Below are positions 19,120-27,742 of a stretch of DNA of 64,000 nucleotides, piece by piece. Position numbers and translations under genes: made by a program. The stretch comes from RBG-13-68-16 sp041494245. Its GTDB lineage: Bacteria; Acidobacteriota; Thermoanaerobaculia; Thermoanaerobaculales; Thermoanaerobaculaceae. The notes under the pieces were generated by a model, which worked only from the letters and a program-made list of their open reading frames with translations, made no database searches and was not told the DNA's origin. Location: NCBI GenBank assembly GCA_041494245.1, contig JBGQAK010000011.1, forward strand, positions 1-64,000, given 5' to 3'. Positions within the stretch are counted from its first letter, which is position 1, and each line of letters begins with the position of its first letter.

Positions 19120-21179
19120 CGTCTGCCGCGGGGGGGGCCTGCGGCCCCCTGCCCCAAACCCGCCGCAGGGACCGCGCCGGGGCCACCGCGCTCGTGGGCG
19201 GTCGATCCCGGCGTGGCTCCTCCAGCCGTCCCCCGCTGACCGCTCGTGGGGGTGGGCCGGTTGAGAGCCGTGCGATGAGGGCCGTCGGCGCTTCCCTGGC
19301 GGGCGATCGGCAGCGCCGGCCCAGGGGCGGGCTGCTCGGCCCGCGGGGTGGGTGGTGGGGGCAGGGAGGTGGTCTGCCGGATGGATGGGACCGCTGCGTT
19401 GACCCCGCCCTCCTCGACGTGCGGCCCGAACGCCTTCTGGAAGATGCGGGCGGCGATCGGCGCCGCCACCGAGGCCGCGTCGCCCCCGTGCTCGACCACC
19501 ACGCACACGAGCAGCTGAGGATCGTCGGGCGGGGCGTAGCCGACGAAGATCGCGTGGTGGCGCTGCTCCCACGGCAGCTCGAACCACTTCACCCCTTCCT
19601 TCTTGCGCATGACCTGCGAGGTGCCGGTCTTGCCTGCGAACCGGACCGGCAGGTTGCCCAGGCGGCGCGTCGTGCCACGGTCGCCGGCCACGACCTTTTC
19701 CATCGCGCGGCGGACCTCCGCGAGAATCTCGGGCGGCAACCCGGTGGGGCGTGGGGCGGCGCCCCGCCCCGGCACCAGGTACGGTTTCACCAGCATGCCC
19801 CCGTTGGCGATCGCGGCATAGGCCACGGCGAGCTGGATCGGCGTGACGAGGATCGGGCCCTGGCCGATGCCGACGGAGATCGTCTCCCCGCCGTACCACG
19901 GTTGCCCGCGGACCTTTCGGCTCCACGCGTCGTCGGGGACGATGCCGGAGCTCTCCCCACCGAGCTCGAGCCCGACCGGCGACCCCAGGCCAAAGGCGTG
20001 TGCCCATGACGCCAGGCGGTCGATCCCGGCGTCGCGGGCGAGGTAGTAGAAGTAGGTGTCGCAGGAAGCCTCGATGGCTGTCTCGAGGGCGACGCGGCCG
20101 TGTCCGCCGGCCTGCCAGCACCGGTACGGGTGGCCGTAGATGTTGACGGCCCCGGTGCAGAACACCGTGTCGGAGGGCGTCCGGACCCCGTCGCGCAGGG
20201 CGCCGGTCGCGAACAGGGGCTTGATCGCCGAGCCGGGCGGGTAGAGCGCCTGGAGGGCGCGGTCGTGGAGCGGGTTCAAGGGGTCGCTGGTGAGCTCGTG
20301 CCAGCGTGCCGGCTCCAGGTGCCCCGCAAAGAGGTCGGGGTCGAACGCGGGTTGGGAGAGCAGGATCCTTACGGCGCCGTCGCGTGGGTCGAGGGCAACC
20401 ACGGCCCCTACCTGGCCGGACATCGCGGCAACCGCCTCACGCTGGAGGGCCAGGTCAATCGTCACCTTGAGCGGGTGGCCGGCCACCGGGCGCTCCTCGT
20501 CCAGGGCGGAGACCTGCTTGCCGAGCGCGTCCACCACCACCACCAGGTTGCCCGGCGTGCCGCCCAGCACATCCTGGTAGGCACGCTCCAGGCCCGAGCG
20601 CCCGACGAGCTGCCCTGGGCGCAGGTTAGGGTCGTCCGAAAGCTGCTCGGGCGAGACCTCGCCGAGCTGGCCGACGAGGTGGGCCACCGTGGCGCCAGGA
20701 GGGAGGAACCGTCGCGTGGCGGGGTGGATCTCCAGCTCGCGGAACTCGGCGCGGTGGGCAGCAATCGTCGCCACCTGCGGCCAGGTCAGGTTGTCCGCGA
20801 TCACCGACGGAAGGTGCGAGGTGCGGCGGGCCTTCTCGAGCCGGGCGTGGACCTCGTCCGCCGAGGCGATCTCGATGCGAGTCAGAAAGGCAGCGGTGCG
20901 GGCAAGGTCGTTCGTCTCCTCCGGGAACAGGAGGAGCTGGTAGGTGGGCCGGTTGTCGAGGATAATCTCCCCGTGGATGTCCGTGACGGTGCCCCGCGGA
21001 GCCTCGAGCGGGAGCCGACGCAGGCGGTTGTTCTCCGAGGCGGTGCGCCAGCGCGGTCCCTGCACGACCTGCAGTACCCAGAGGCGCACCAGCACGGAAG
21101 CGAAGAGCAGCGCGACGGTGCCGAGCATCACCACCGTCCTGCGCTGCAACGGTCGAAGGTCGTCCCGAACGAAGGTCAT
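19116..21179 (-). CDS. mrdA: Penicillin-binding protein 2 (transpeptidase)
   Basis: 687 residues. One N-terminal membrane anchor (about 18-38), a pedestal domain, then the transpeptidase domain with active-site Ser317 and Lys320 in PPGSAIKP, the SCD triad at 372-374, and KTG at 517-519. It cross-links side-wall peptidoglycan together with RodA. After about residue 590 comes a roughly 100-residue Pro/Gly/Ala-rich tail that most PBP2 proteins lack; it is probably a disordered periplasmic extension. The gene overlaps mreD upstream and rodA downstream by 4 nt each. Confidence 0.94.
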   Translation of the reverse strand: MTFVRDDLRPLQRRTVVMLGTVALLFASVLVRLWVLQVVQGPRWRTASENNRLRRLPLEAPRGTVTDIHGEIILDNRPTYQLLLFPEETNDLARTAAFLTRIEIASADEVHARLEKARRTSHLPSVIADNLTWPQVATIAAHRAEFRELEIHPATRRFLPPGATVAHLVGQLGEVSPEQLSDDPNLRPGQLVGRSGLERAYQDVLGGTPGNLVVVVDALGKQVSALDEERPVAGHPLKVTIDLALQREAVAAMSGQVGAVVALDPRDGAVRILLSQPAFDPDLFAGHLEPARWHELTSDPLNPLHDRALQALYPPGSAIKPLFATGALRDGVRTPSDTVFCTGAVNIYGHPYRCWQAGGHGRVALETAIEASCDTYFYYLARDAGIDRLASWAHAFGLGSPVGLELGGESSGIVPDDAWSRKVRGQPWYGGETISVGIGQGPILVTPIQLAVAYAAIANGGMLVKPYLVPGRGAAPRPTGLPPEILAEVRRAMEKVVAGDRGTTRRLGNLPVRFAGKTGTSQVMRKKEGVKWFELPWEQRHHAIFVGYAPPDDPQLLVCVVVEHGGDAASVAAPIAARIFQKAFGPHVEEGGVNAAVPSIRQTTSLPPPPTPRAEQPAPGPALPIARQGSADGPHRTALNRPTPTSGQRGTAGGATPGSTAHERGGPGAVPAAGLGQGAAGPPRGRR

Positions 21180-21679
21180 AGCTGCCGCAGCACCCGCCGT
21201 CGGCGCCGCTCCGGCGACTTCCAGGCGCGCAGCGCGCGCTCACCTGACGCGACCACCAGGCCGGCGGCGCCGGTCATCACCACGGTGGCGAGGGCATCGA
21301 GGAGCGTGTGGTCGGGACGGGCTCCCAGGGTGAGCATCACCAGCAACCAGGACGCTTCGCTGCAGGTGGCGGCCAGCAGCGAGCCGACGATCCAGTACAG
21401 CGGTCCGTCCATCTCAAAGCGGCGCACGACCAGGGCCACGATGAACCCTGCGATCGCCCCCGCAATCCCCCCGGGCCCGATGATACGCTCCGCCAGGAGG
21501 TCGGACGCGAGGCCGGCCCCCAGCCCGCACCACGCAACACCGATCAGGTCGAAGCGGCGGGCCGTGGCGACGACGACCAGCAGCAGTGGCTGGCAGGCCG
21601 CGAGGCCCCACCAGAGGTGGCTCGCGGTGAGCCCGAGCTGGAGCAGGAGGGCGATGGCGAATGCGGCGGCGAGCTTCAC
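21176..21679 (-). CDS. mreD: Rod shape-determining protein MreD
   Basis: A 167-residue polytopic membrane protein with four to five hydrophobic segments, matching MreD length. The family diverges fast, so the call rests mainly on its position between mreC and mrdA with 4-nt overlaps on both sides, and on motifs such as GLGAGLASDLL. It is a membrane component of the elongasome. Confidence 0.85.
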   Translation of the reverse strand: MKLAAAFAIALLLQLGLTASHLWWGLAACQPLLLVVVATARRFDLIGVAWCGLGAGLASDLLAERIIGPGGIAGAIAGFIVALVVRRFEMDGPLYWIVGSLLAATCSEASWLLVMLTLGARPDHTLLDALATVVMTGAAGLVVASGERALRAWKSPERRRRRVLRQL

Positions 21680-22485
21680 GGCGTGCCCCGGCCGCCCGGC
21701 GTCAGCACCAGGACCACGGTCACCTCGGCCGCCCGCACGGCCAGGCGTACCGGCACCACCGTGAAGATGCCGTCGTTGCGGGCCTCGAGCGTGGTGCCCA
21801 GGAGCAACCCCGGCGGGTAGATCCCCTCGGAGCCGGTGGAGAGCACCGGGGTCTCGAGGGGCACCCGGGTGTACGGGGGAAGCCCTGTGAGGCGCGGTTG
21901 GTCGCCCCCCGTCAGCAAGGATTCCTGCTGGACACCCTCGACCGAGGCGGCCGCGGCGGCGCCCGGATGGGTGAGGAGCTGAACGCGGCAGGAGTGATCG
22001 AGCACACGGTCCACCCGTCCGACGAGGCCGCCCTCCGCGAGGACCGGACTGTCGGTACGGACCCCGTCGCGGGAGCCCCGGTCGAGCCGCAGCGTGTGGG
22101 TCCGGGGCAGGTCGCGGGCAATTACCCTGGCGAGCACCGCGTGCTCCGCGAAGGACGGGTAGGCGGCGAGCAGCCGCGAGCCCTGACGCAGAGCGGCGAG
22201 CTCGGCGCTCAGCAGCTGGTTGTTGCGGCGCAGATCGGCGCTCTCCTGGCGCAACCTGCCCAACTCCGCGAGGGTGCTTGCGAGGTTGCGCCGGCCGCTC
22301 CAGAAGGCCTCCCAGGCCTCCCCGGCCGCGTTGGCGAGCGTCAGGGCGGGAGCGGAAATGGTGGCAACCGCGAGTGAGAGCGCGGTTCCGCCGAGGGGTG
22401 ACCGCGCCTGGGCCGCGGAGGCGATGTAGAGGGCGACGCAGACGAGGACGATTGTGAGGTCTGGGCGGAGCTTTATGCGGACCAC
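21676..22485 (-). CDS. mreC: Rod shape-determining protein MreC
   Basis: 269 residues: one membrane span near the N-terminus, a coiled coil (about residues 60-100, LASTLAELGRLRQESADLRR) and the beta-barrel domain with VIARDLPRTHTLRLDRGSRDGV and GLVGRVD. It forms the periplasmic scaffold linking MreB to PBP2/RodA. The start is GTG 22485, two bases after the mreB stop; no ATG in the frame lies outside mreB, so longer frames overlapping mreB are rejected. Confidence 0.93.
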   Translation of the reverse strand: MVRIKLRPDLTIVLVCVALYIASAAQARSPLGGTALSLAVATISAPALTLANAAGEAWEAFWSGRRNLASTLAELGRLRQESADLRRNNQLLSAELAALRQGSRLLAAYPSFAEHAVLARVIARDLPRTHTLRLDRGSRDGVRTDSPVLAEGGLVGRVDRVLDHSCRVQLLTHPGAAAAASVEGVQQESLLTGGDQPRLTGLPPYTRVPLETPVLSTGSEGIYPPGLLLGTTLEARNDGIFTVVPVRLAVRAAEVTVVLVLTPGGRGTP

Positions 22486-22486
22486 G

Positions 22487-23512
22487 TCATTCGATGGCGA
22501 TCTTCTTGAGGAGCGCCATGTCGGTGAGCATCTTGCCGGTGCCGCGGACCACCGCCGAAACCGGATCGTCGCAGTGGGCGACCGGGATGCCGGTCTCCTC
22601 GCGCAGGCGCTGGTCCAGGTTGTGCAGCAGCGAGCCGCCGCCGGCGAGGACGATGCCCTTGTCGATGATGTCGGCGGAAAGCTCGGGCGGCGTGCGCTCG
22701 AGTGCCGTGCGCACGGCGTCCACAATCGTGTTGACCGTCTCGGCCAACGCCTCGCGGATCTCCTCGTCATTGATCATAAGGGTCTTCGGGATGCCCTCGA
22801 CGAGGTCGCGCCCCTTGACCTCGGCCGTGCGGGAGTCGGTCCCGGGCCAGGCGTTTCCGAGCTCGATCTTGATCACCTCCGCGGTGCGCTCGCCGATCAG
22901 CAGGTTGTACTTGCGCTTGATATAGGAAATGATCGCCTCGTCCATCTCGTTGCCGGCCACGCGCACGGAGCGCGAGTAAACGATTCCGGCGAGCGAGATG
23001 ACCGCGACGTCGGTGGTACCGCCCCCGATGTCCACGATCATGTTGCCGGTGGGTTCCGTGATCGGGAGGTCGGCGCCGATGGCCGCCGCCATCGCCTGCT
23101 CGATGAGGAAGACCTCGCTGGCGCCCGCGCGCAGGGCCGAGTCCTTCACGGCGCGCTTCTCGACGGGCGTGATCTCCGAGGGCACGGAGATCACGATCCG
23201 GGGGCGCACGAAGAGGTTTCGGCCGTGCGCCTTGCGGATGAAGTACTCGAGCATCTTCTCGGTCACCTCGAAGTCGGCGATCACGCCGTCCTTCATCGGC
23301 CGGATGGCGACGATGTTGCCGGGCGTCTTGCCGAGCATCTCCTTGGCCGCCTGCCCGACGGCCTCCACCCGGTTGGTGACGCGGTTGACGGCAACGATCG
23401 AGGGCTCGAAGACGACGATGCCCCTGTTGCGCGTGTAGACGAGCGTCGTGGCCGTGCCGAGGTCGACCGCGAGGTCGGAGGAAAAGAGCGATAGGAGCGA
23501 AGAGAATCCCAT
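22487..23512 (-). CDS. mreB: Rod shape-determining protein MreB (bacterial actin)
   Basis: 341 residues, standard MreB length. The actin-fold nucleotide motifs are DLGTATTLVY (phosphate 1), DIGGGTTDVAVISL (phosphate 2) and VLAGGGSLL (adenosine). It polymerises under the inner membrane and directs side-wall growth. It follows the FecR/Fn3 gene by 6 bp and precedes mreC by 1 bp, so it is expressed as one unit with the elongasome genes. Confidence 0.96.
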   Translation of the reverse strand: MGFSSLLSLFSSDLAVDLGTATTLVYTRNRGIVVFEPSIVAVNRVTNRVEAVGQAAKEMLGKTPGNIVAIRPMKDGVIADFEVTEKMLEYFIRKAHGRNLFVRPRIVISVPSEITPVEKRAVKDSALRAGASEVFLIEQAMAAAIGADLPITEPTGNMIVDIGGGTTDVAVISLAGIVYSRSVRVAGNEMDEAIISYIKRKYNLLIGERTAEVIKIELGNAWPGTDSRTAEVKGRDLVEGIPKTLMINDEEIREALAETVNTIVDAVRTALERTPPELSADIIDKGIVLAGGGSLLHNLDQRLREETGIPVAHCDDPVSAVVRGTGKMLTDMALLKKIAIE

Positions 23513-23518
23513 GGTGTT

Positions 23519-24967
23519 CTATTCGATCTCCACGTACACGGACTTGCGATCCTCGGTCGTGTTGCCCGACGGGTCGGTGGCCTTGATCAGGATGGTGTTC
23601 CAGCCTTCCCGGTTGAGCGCCATCGCCTTCTTGAAGGTGCCGTCCGCTCCGACGTCCACAGGCTCCCCGTTGATCGCCACCGTGGCCCCGGGCTCGGTTA
23701 CGCCCTGGACGATGAACAGGTTGCCCATCTGGGTGGGCTTCTGCACCTCAAGCTTGGGAGGTGTGGTGTCGGTGAGCGCCTCCACGCGCGCCCCGGTGTA
23801 CGCCTTGAACGCGCGCGGCGTGCTCCACTCGGAGCGCAGGCGGTCGACGCCCAGAGCGGCGATCCGCCAGTAGTACGTCCCCGGGCGCAGGACCCTCACG
23901 ATGGCCGAGTTCGTTTCGCGGCGGTTCGTGAACTCCATGTTGGAGCTGGTGAACAGGCGCGACCGGCTCATCTGGAGTTCGTAACTGGTGGTGCCGACGA
24001 CCGGGCGCCACGACAGCTCGACGCGATCGGAGGTGTCGAGGTCGATGAGCGCGTTGGCCGCCGGCCGCTCGAGCACCGGCGGGTCGGGCACGGCGCGCTT
24101 CTGCCCGAGCGTGCCACCCGGAGCGGCGTCCACGGCTTGGCGGGAGGTCAGCTCCGTTTGCTGCCCGCCCGCTCCGGTGACACGCGCCTTGCCAGCGTAG
24201 GCGGACACGAGTGTCCTGCTGTCTTCCGCGACCTCGACGCCGACGCGGCTGTCACGGTCCACGTCGGCCCGCGCGGCGTCGGTCACGACCGAGGACGGGT
24301 TGGTGGCGGTCAGGACGTTGACCTGGCCGCTCTTGATCCTCACCTCGCCGCTCGACGGCTCGCGCCCGCCGCGCGCCTCGCGGTGCACCTCCAACAGCGA
24401 GTCGGGCCCGAGCCGGTAGATGGTGTTGTCGGCGAACAGGACCTCGGCGGACGAGTCCGGCCCCGTCCGGAGAAAGTCGCCGTTGTAGAGGGGCTGCTTC
24501 TCCCTCGTTTTCTCCCATTTCGTCTGGTTCGCGCGTTGCACCTCCACCTTGCCCTGCAGGGCGAGAATCTGCGCGCTCCCGACGAAGTCGCGGTTGGCGA
24601 GGCCTCCCAGCAGCTGGAAGCGCTGCTGCGCGTCCTCGGCGCGCGCCAAGCACGCCGGGTAGTCGTTGCGCTCCCAGTCGGAACGGGCCTGGTCAAGCAG
24701 GCGCGAGGCCTGGTCGAACTCGCCCGCGAGGTTCTCGGGCACGCCCGTCCGGCGCACCTCCTCCTGCGCGGCCGCCGCCCGGCGCAGCGCGCGCTGGGCC
24801 TGCTTGTCCACGGGCTCGTGCAGGAAGTACGCGACGGCGCCGAGCACCGCGCCGGCCAGGAGGAGGAAGAAGACGAGCAGCCCCCATCGCTTGACGCCCG
24901 ACACCGAAACCACCACCCAGTCGACTTCGAAGCGGCGGGAGCGGGGCAGAGAGGTCGAGGGATGCAT
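23519..24967 (-). CDS. FecR-domain membrane protein with fibronectin-like and Ig-like domains
   Basis: 482 residues. A cytoplasmic N-terminus of about 25 residues is followed by one membrane span (GLLVFFLLLAGAVLGAVAYFL). Next come an alpha-helical stretch (about 55-125), a FecR-type domain (about 130-270, with GDFLRTGPDSSAEVLF), a fibronectin III-like segment with YYWRIAALGVDRLRSEWS (about 305-395) and a C-terminal Ig-like domain ending VNTEDRKSVYVEIE-like. It is probably a periplasmic, possibly peptidoglycan-associated, membrane protein. ATG 24967 is chosen with AAGGG just upstream; an in-frame TTG lies 15 bases earlier. Its place at the head of the mreB operon hints at an envelope role, but function is unknown. 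Confidence 0.78.
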   Translation of the reverse strand: MHPSTSLPRSRRFEVDWVVVSVSGVKRWGLLVFFLLLAGAVLGAVAYFLHEPVDKQAQRALRRAAAAQEEVRRTGVPENLAGEFDQASRLLDQARSDWERNDYPACLARAEDAQQRFQLLGGLANRDFVGSAQILALQGKVEVQRANQTKWEKTREKQPLYNGDFLRTGPDSSAEVLFADNTIYRLGPDSLLEVHREARGGREPSSGEVRIKSGQVNVLTATNPSSVVTDAARADVDRDSRVGVEVAEDSRTLVSAYAGKARVTGAGGQQTELTSRQAVDAAPGGTLGQKRAVPDPPVLERPAANALIDLDTSDRVELSWRPVVGTTSYELQMSRSRLFTSSNMEFTNRRETNSAIVRVLRPGTYYWRIAALGVDRLRSEWSTPRAFKAYTGARVEALTDTTPPKLEVQKPTQMGNLFIVQGVTEPGATVAINGEPVDVGADGTFKKAMALNREGWNTILIKATDPSGNTTEDRKSVYVEIE

Positions 24968-25031
24968 GATTGTGCCCTTCAAACCTTAGCATCCCCGGCG
25001 CCGCCAGCGCAACCGGTGCAGGCTGCGCAAC

Positions 25032-25060
25032 TTGCTCATGGGTGGGCGGTACGCTAGAAT
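25032..25060 (+). promoter_or_regulatory. Promoter of ppiD-ruvA
   Basis: TTGCTC (25032-25037), a 17-bp spacer and TAGAAT (25055-25060). The predicted start lies about 27 nt before the ATG at 25093, leaving room for GGAGG at 25081-25085. Confidence 0.65.
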
Positions 25061-25092
25061 CCCATGCCTTTGGAGGCGGTGGAGGCCTCGGA

Positions 25093-27033
25093 ATGCTCAA
25101 AACCCTGCGCGATCAGTTCAAGCACCTCAAGTGGGTTCTTTGGTTCGTTGTGTTTGTGTTCGTGTTCTTCATCTTCGTCGACTGGGGCACGGGCCGGGCA
25201 ACCAATCGTGGCCTTGCCGGTCTCGCCGCGCGCGTCGGCAATGTCAGCATCTCCGAGGCTCAGTTTCTGAACGAGATGCGTACGACCGAGCAACGCTACC
25301 GCTCGACGTACGGAGAGCAGTTCGAGACGATTCGAAACCAGATCGACCTGGCCTCCATCACCATCCAGAACATCGTGGACCGCCACCTGCTCCTCGAGGA
25401 GGCCCGCAAGATGGGGCTCGAGGTCACAGACAAGGAGCTCCTCGACAGGATCATGTCGTACCCGGCGTTCCGCCGCAGCGACGGGAGCTTCGTCGGCGAG
25501 GACCTGTACGGCCGCATCCTGCGCGCGAACCAGACGACCCCGGAGCAGTTCGAGGAAGGCCTTCGCCAGGACCTGGCCCTGCAGAAGCTGCAGCAGACGT
25601 TCTCCGCCGGCATCGTCATCCCCGAATCCGAGCTCGAGCAGGAGTACAGGAGCCGCAACGAGCTGGTTTCCTTCGAGCTCCTGTTCGTTCCGGCGACGCG
25701 CGAGCCGGCCGGGCTCGCCGTGAGCGACGCCGAGGCGAAGGCGTACTACGACGGGAACCCGTCCCGCTTCTCGCACCCCGCGCAGCGCCAGCTCCGCTAC
25801 CTGCTCGTGGACGACGCGAAGCTGCGTCGCACCCTCACCGTGTCCGACAAGCAGATCGCGGACTACTACGCCAGCCACCAACAGGAGTTCACCTCGGGCG
25901 AGCAGCTCAACGCGCGCCACATCCTGATCCGTCCGAAGACGCAGGACGACGCTGGCTGGCGGGACGCGCAGAACCGCGTCCGCGAGGTGTATGCAAAGGC
26001 GGTAGTCCCGGGCGCCAACTTTGTGGCGCTGGCCAAGCAGTACTCCGAGGATCCCGGCAGCCAGGACTCCGGCGGCGACCTCGGCTGGTTCACGCGCGGG
26101 CGAATGGTTAAGGAGTTCGAGGACGCCGCGTTCGCGCTCCAGCCGGGAGAGGTCTCAGGGCCGGTCAAGAGCCAGTTCGGCTACCACATCCTCAAGCTCG
26201 AGGGGCGCAGGCCGGGCGGCGTCAAGCCGCTTTCGGAGACGCAGGACGAGATCCGGAGCAAGCTCGTGGAGGGGCTGGCGGACGCCGAGGGCAACCGGCG
26301 CGCCACGGCGCTGCGCGAGAAGATCGACGCCGCCAAGCTCACCACCGAGGACCAGTGGCGCACGCTCTCCGACGACGTGGTGACCTCTAATGTGACGCCA
26401 TTCTTCGGCCAGGATGAGCCGATCCAGGGCATCGGACGCGACCCCGAGCTCGTCTCGGAGGTGGGCGCAGCCAAGGAAGGGTTCATCGGAGGACCGCGGC
26501 GCAGCGCCCGCGGTTGGTTTGTCTACCGCGTGGCCAAGGTGCGCCCCGCGGGCGTCACCCCGTTTGACGAGGCCAAGGAGGAGGCTCGCGATGCCGTCAA
26601 GCGCGTGAAGGCCGTGGATGCGCTTCGCCAGGAAGTCGAGGCGAGGCGCGCGGTTCTTGCGGGCGGCACCCTCGCCGCGCAGGCGACGTCGCTGGGCGGC
26701 ACGGTGCAGACGGTCAAGGACCACCACCGCGGCACCTCCATCGCCTCGGTCGGCGTCTCGCGGACCCTGGACGACGTGGTTTTCGCGACCGCCCTCAGCG
26801 CGCTGACCCCGGTCGTGAAGGTCTCCGACCGCGGCGTGGCGGTGGCCTGGATCACCGCCAAGAAGGCGTTCGACCCGCTGGCGTACGGCAAGGAGAAGGC
26901 GGCCCTCCGCGACACCATGGCGAAGGAAGAGATGAACCGCTTGCTTGCGATGATGCTCGCGGAGGCGAAGCGGGCCAACCCCGTCGTGATCAACCCCGGG
27001 GTGGTCGACCGCTTCAAGCCCAAGCGCGGATGA
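25093..27033 (+). CDS. ppiD: Membrane-anchored peptidyl-prolyl isomerase (PpiD/SurA type)
   Basis: 646 residues. A single N-terminal membrane span (about 12-31, rich in Phe and Val) anchors a SurA_N-like chaperone region (about 40-200). It is followed by a parvulin domain (about 272-366) with LNARHILIRPK, SGGDLGWFTRGRMVKEFE and FGYHILKLEG. A further chaperone-like helical region and a second, weak PPIase-like fold fill the C-terminus. It should help outer-membrane and secreted proteins fold at the periplasmic side of the inner membrane. ATG 25093 with GGAGG is chosen; upstream codons lack homology. ruvA starts in its stop codon. Confidence 0.88.
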   Translation: MLKTLRDQFKHLKWVLWFVVFVFVFFIFVDWGTGRATNRGLAGLAARVGNVSISEAQFLNEMRTTEQRYRSTYGEQFETIRNQIDLASITIQNIVDRHLLLEEARKMGLEVTDKELLDRIMSYPAFRRSDGSFVGEDLYGRILRANQTTPEQFEEGLRQDLALQKLQQTFSAGIVIPESELEQEYRSRNELVSFELLFVPATREPAGLAVSDAEAKAYYDGNPSRFSHPAQRQLRYLLVDDAKLRRTLTVSDKQIADYYASHQQEFTSGEQLNARHILIRPKTQDDAGWRDAQNRVREVYAKAVVPGANFVALAKQYSEDPGSQDSGGDLGWFTRGRMVKEFEDAAFALQPGEVSGPVKSQFGYHILKLEGRRPGGVKPLSETQDEIRSKLVEGLADAEGNRRATALREKIDAAKLTTEDQWRTLSDDVVTSNVTPFFGQDEPIQGIGRDPELVSEVGAAKEGFIGGPRRSARGWFVYRVAKVRPAGVTPFDEAKEEARDAVKRVKAVDALRQEVEARRAVLAGGTLAAQATSLGGTVQTVKDHHRGTSIASVGVSRTLDDVVFATALSALTPVVKVSDRGVAVAWITAKKAFDPLAYGKEKAALRDTMAKEEMNRLLAMMLAEAKRANPVVINPGVVDRFKPKRG

Positions 27034-27599
27034 TCGGTCACCTAGACGGCCGCATCCTCGAGCTTCAGCCCGGCCTGGTGGTGCTGGAGGCGGGCGGTGT
27101 CGGGTACGAGGTGCACGTGCCGATCTCCGCGCACCCCGTGCTCGCCGGGCGCTCCACCGCGACACTGCACGTGCACACCCACGTCCGCGAGGACCAGCTT
27201 GCGCTCTACGGTTTCCCGTCCCGCCGCGAGCGCGACACCTTCCGTCTCCTCCTCGCCGTCTCGGGGATAGGACCGCGCACCGCGCTGGCATTGCTCTCCG
27301 GCCTGACGCCGGACGACCTCGGTGCGGCCGTAGAAGCGGAGCAATGGCGGCGCCTGATGGCGGTGCCGGGGATCGGCCGGCGCACGGCGGAGCGCCTGAT
27401 CGTCGAGCTGAAGGGCAAGCTCGCGGGAGCGGCCCGGCCCGTGGGAGGCACCCCGCGCGATGACGCGGTCTCCGCCCTGCTCAACCTCGGGTACCCGGTG
27501 CGTGCCGCCGAGGAGGCGGTGGGAGATCTCCTCCGCTCCAACCCGCAGCTCGAGCTCTCCGAGCTGCTGCGCCGCGCCCTGCAGACCCTGGTTCGCTAG
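27030..27599 (+). CDS. ruvA: Holliday junction DNA helicase subunit RuvA
   Basis: 189 residues. N-terminal OB fold (MIGHLDGRILE), then two helix-hairpin-helix motifs, GIGPRTALALLSGL and VPGIGRRTAERLIVEL, and the small C-terminal domain that binds RuvB. It binds four-way junctions and loads RuvB. It is cotranscribed with ppiD by a 4-nt overlap. ruvB follows after 143 bp, and no ruvC is adjacent. Confidence 0.95.
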   Translation: MIGHLDGRILELQPGLVVLEAGGVGYEVHVPISAHPVLAGRSTATLHVHTHVREDQLALYGFPSRRERDTFRLLLAVSGIGPRTALALLSGLTPDDLGAAVEAEQWRRLMAVPGIGRRTAERLIVELKGKLAGAARPVGGTPRDDAVSALLNLGYPVRAAEEAVGDLLRSNPQLELSELLRRALQTLVR

Positions 27600-27682
27600 G
27601 CTTCCGCCCACGCCGCCGCACGGCTCGAGGCCCGGGGTATGAGCGGACGCCGCGGCCGGCGCTTCGCCATGCCTCGCTTTTC

Positions 27683-27710
27683 TCGAGCCTCAAGCCACGA
27701 GCCGCGAGCC
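27683..27710. repeat. Heptad-period repeat tract D
   Basis: Four consecutive units TCGAGCC, TCAAGCC, ACGAGCC, GCGAGCC occupy the ruvA-ruvB gap. All share nnnAGCC. This is the cleanest intergenic example of the 7-bp-period tracts. Confidence 0.75.
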
Positions 27711-27742
27711 CACGCGGCAGAGCGAAAGGGTAAGATAGCGGC

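Noticed and set aside
20100..21764. 554-codon plus-strand frame opposite mrdA/mreD
   Set aside because: Shadow frame; the minus-strand genes show complete catalytic motifs and overlap signals.
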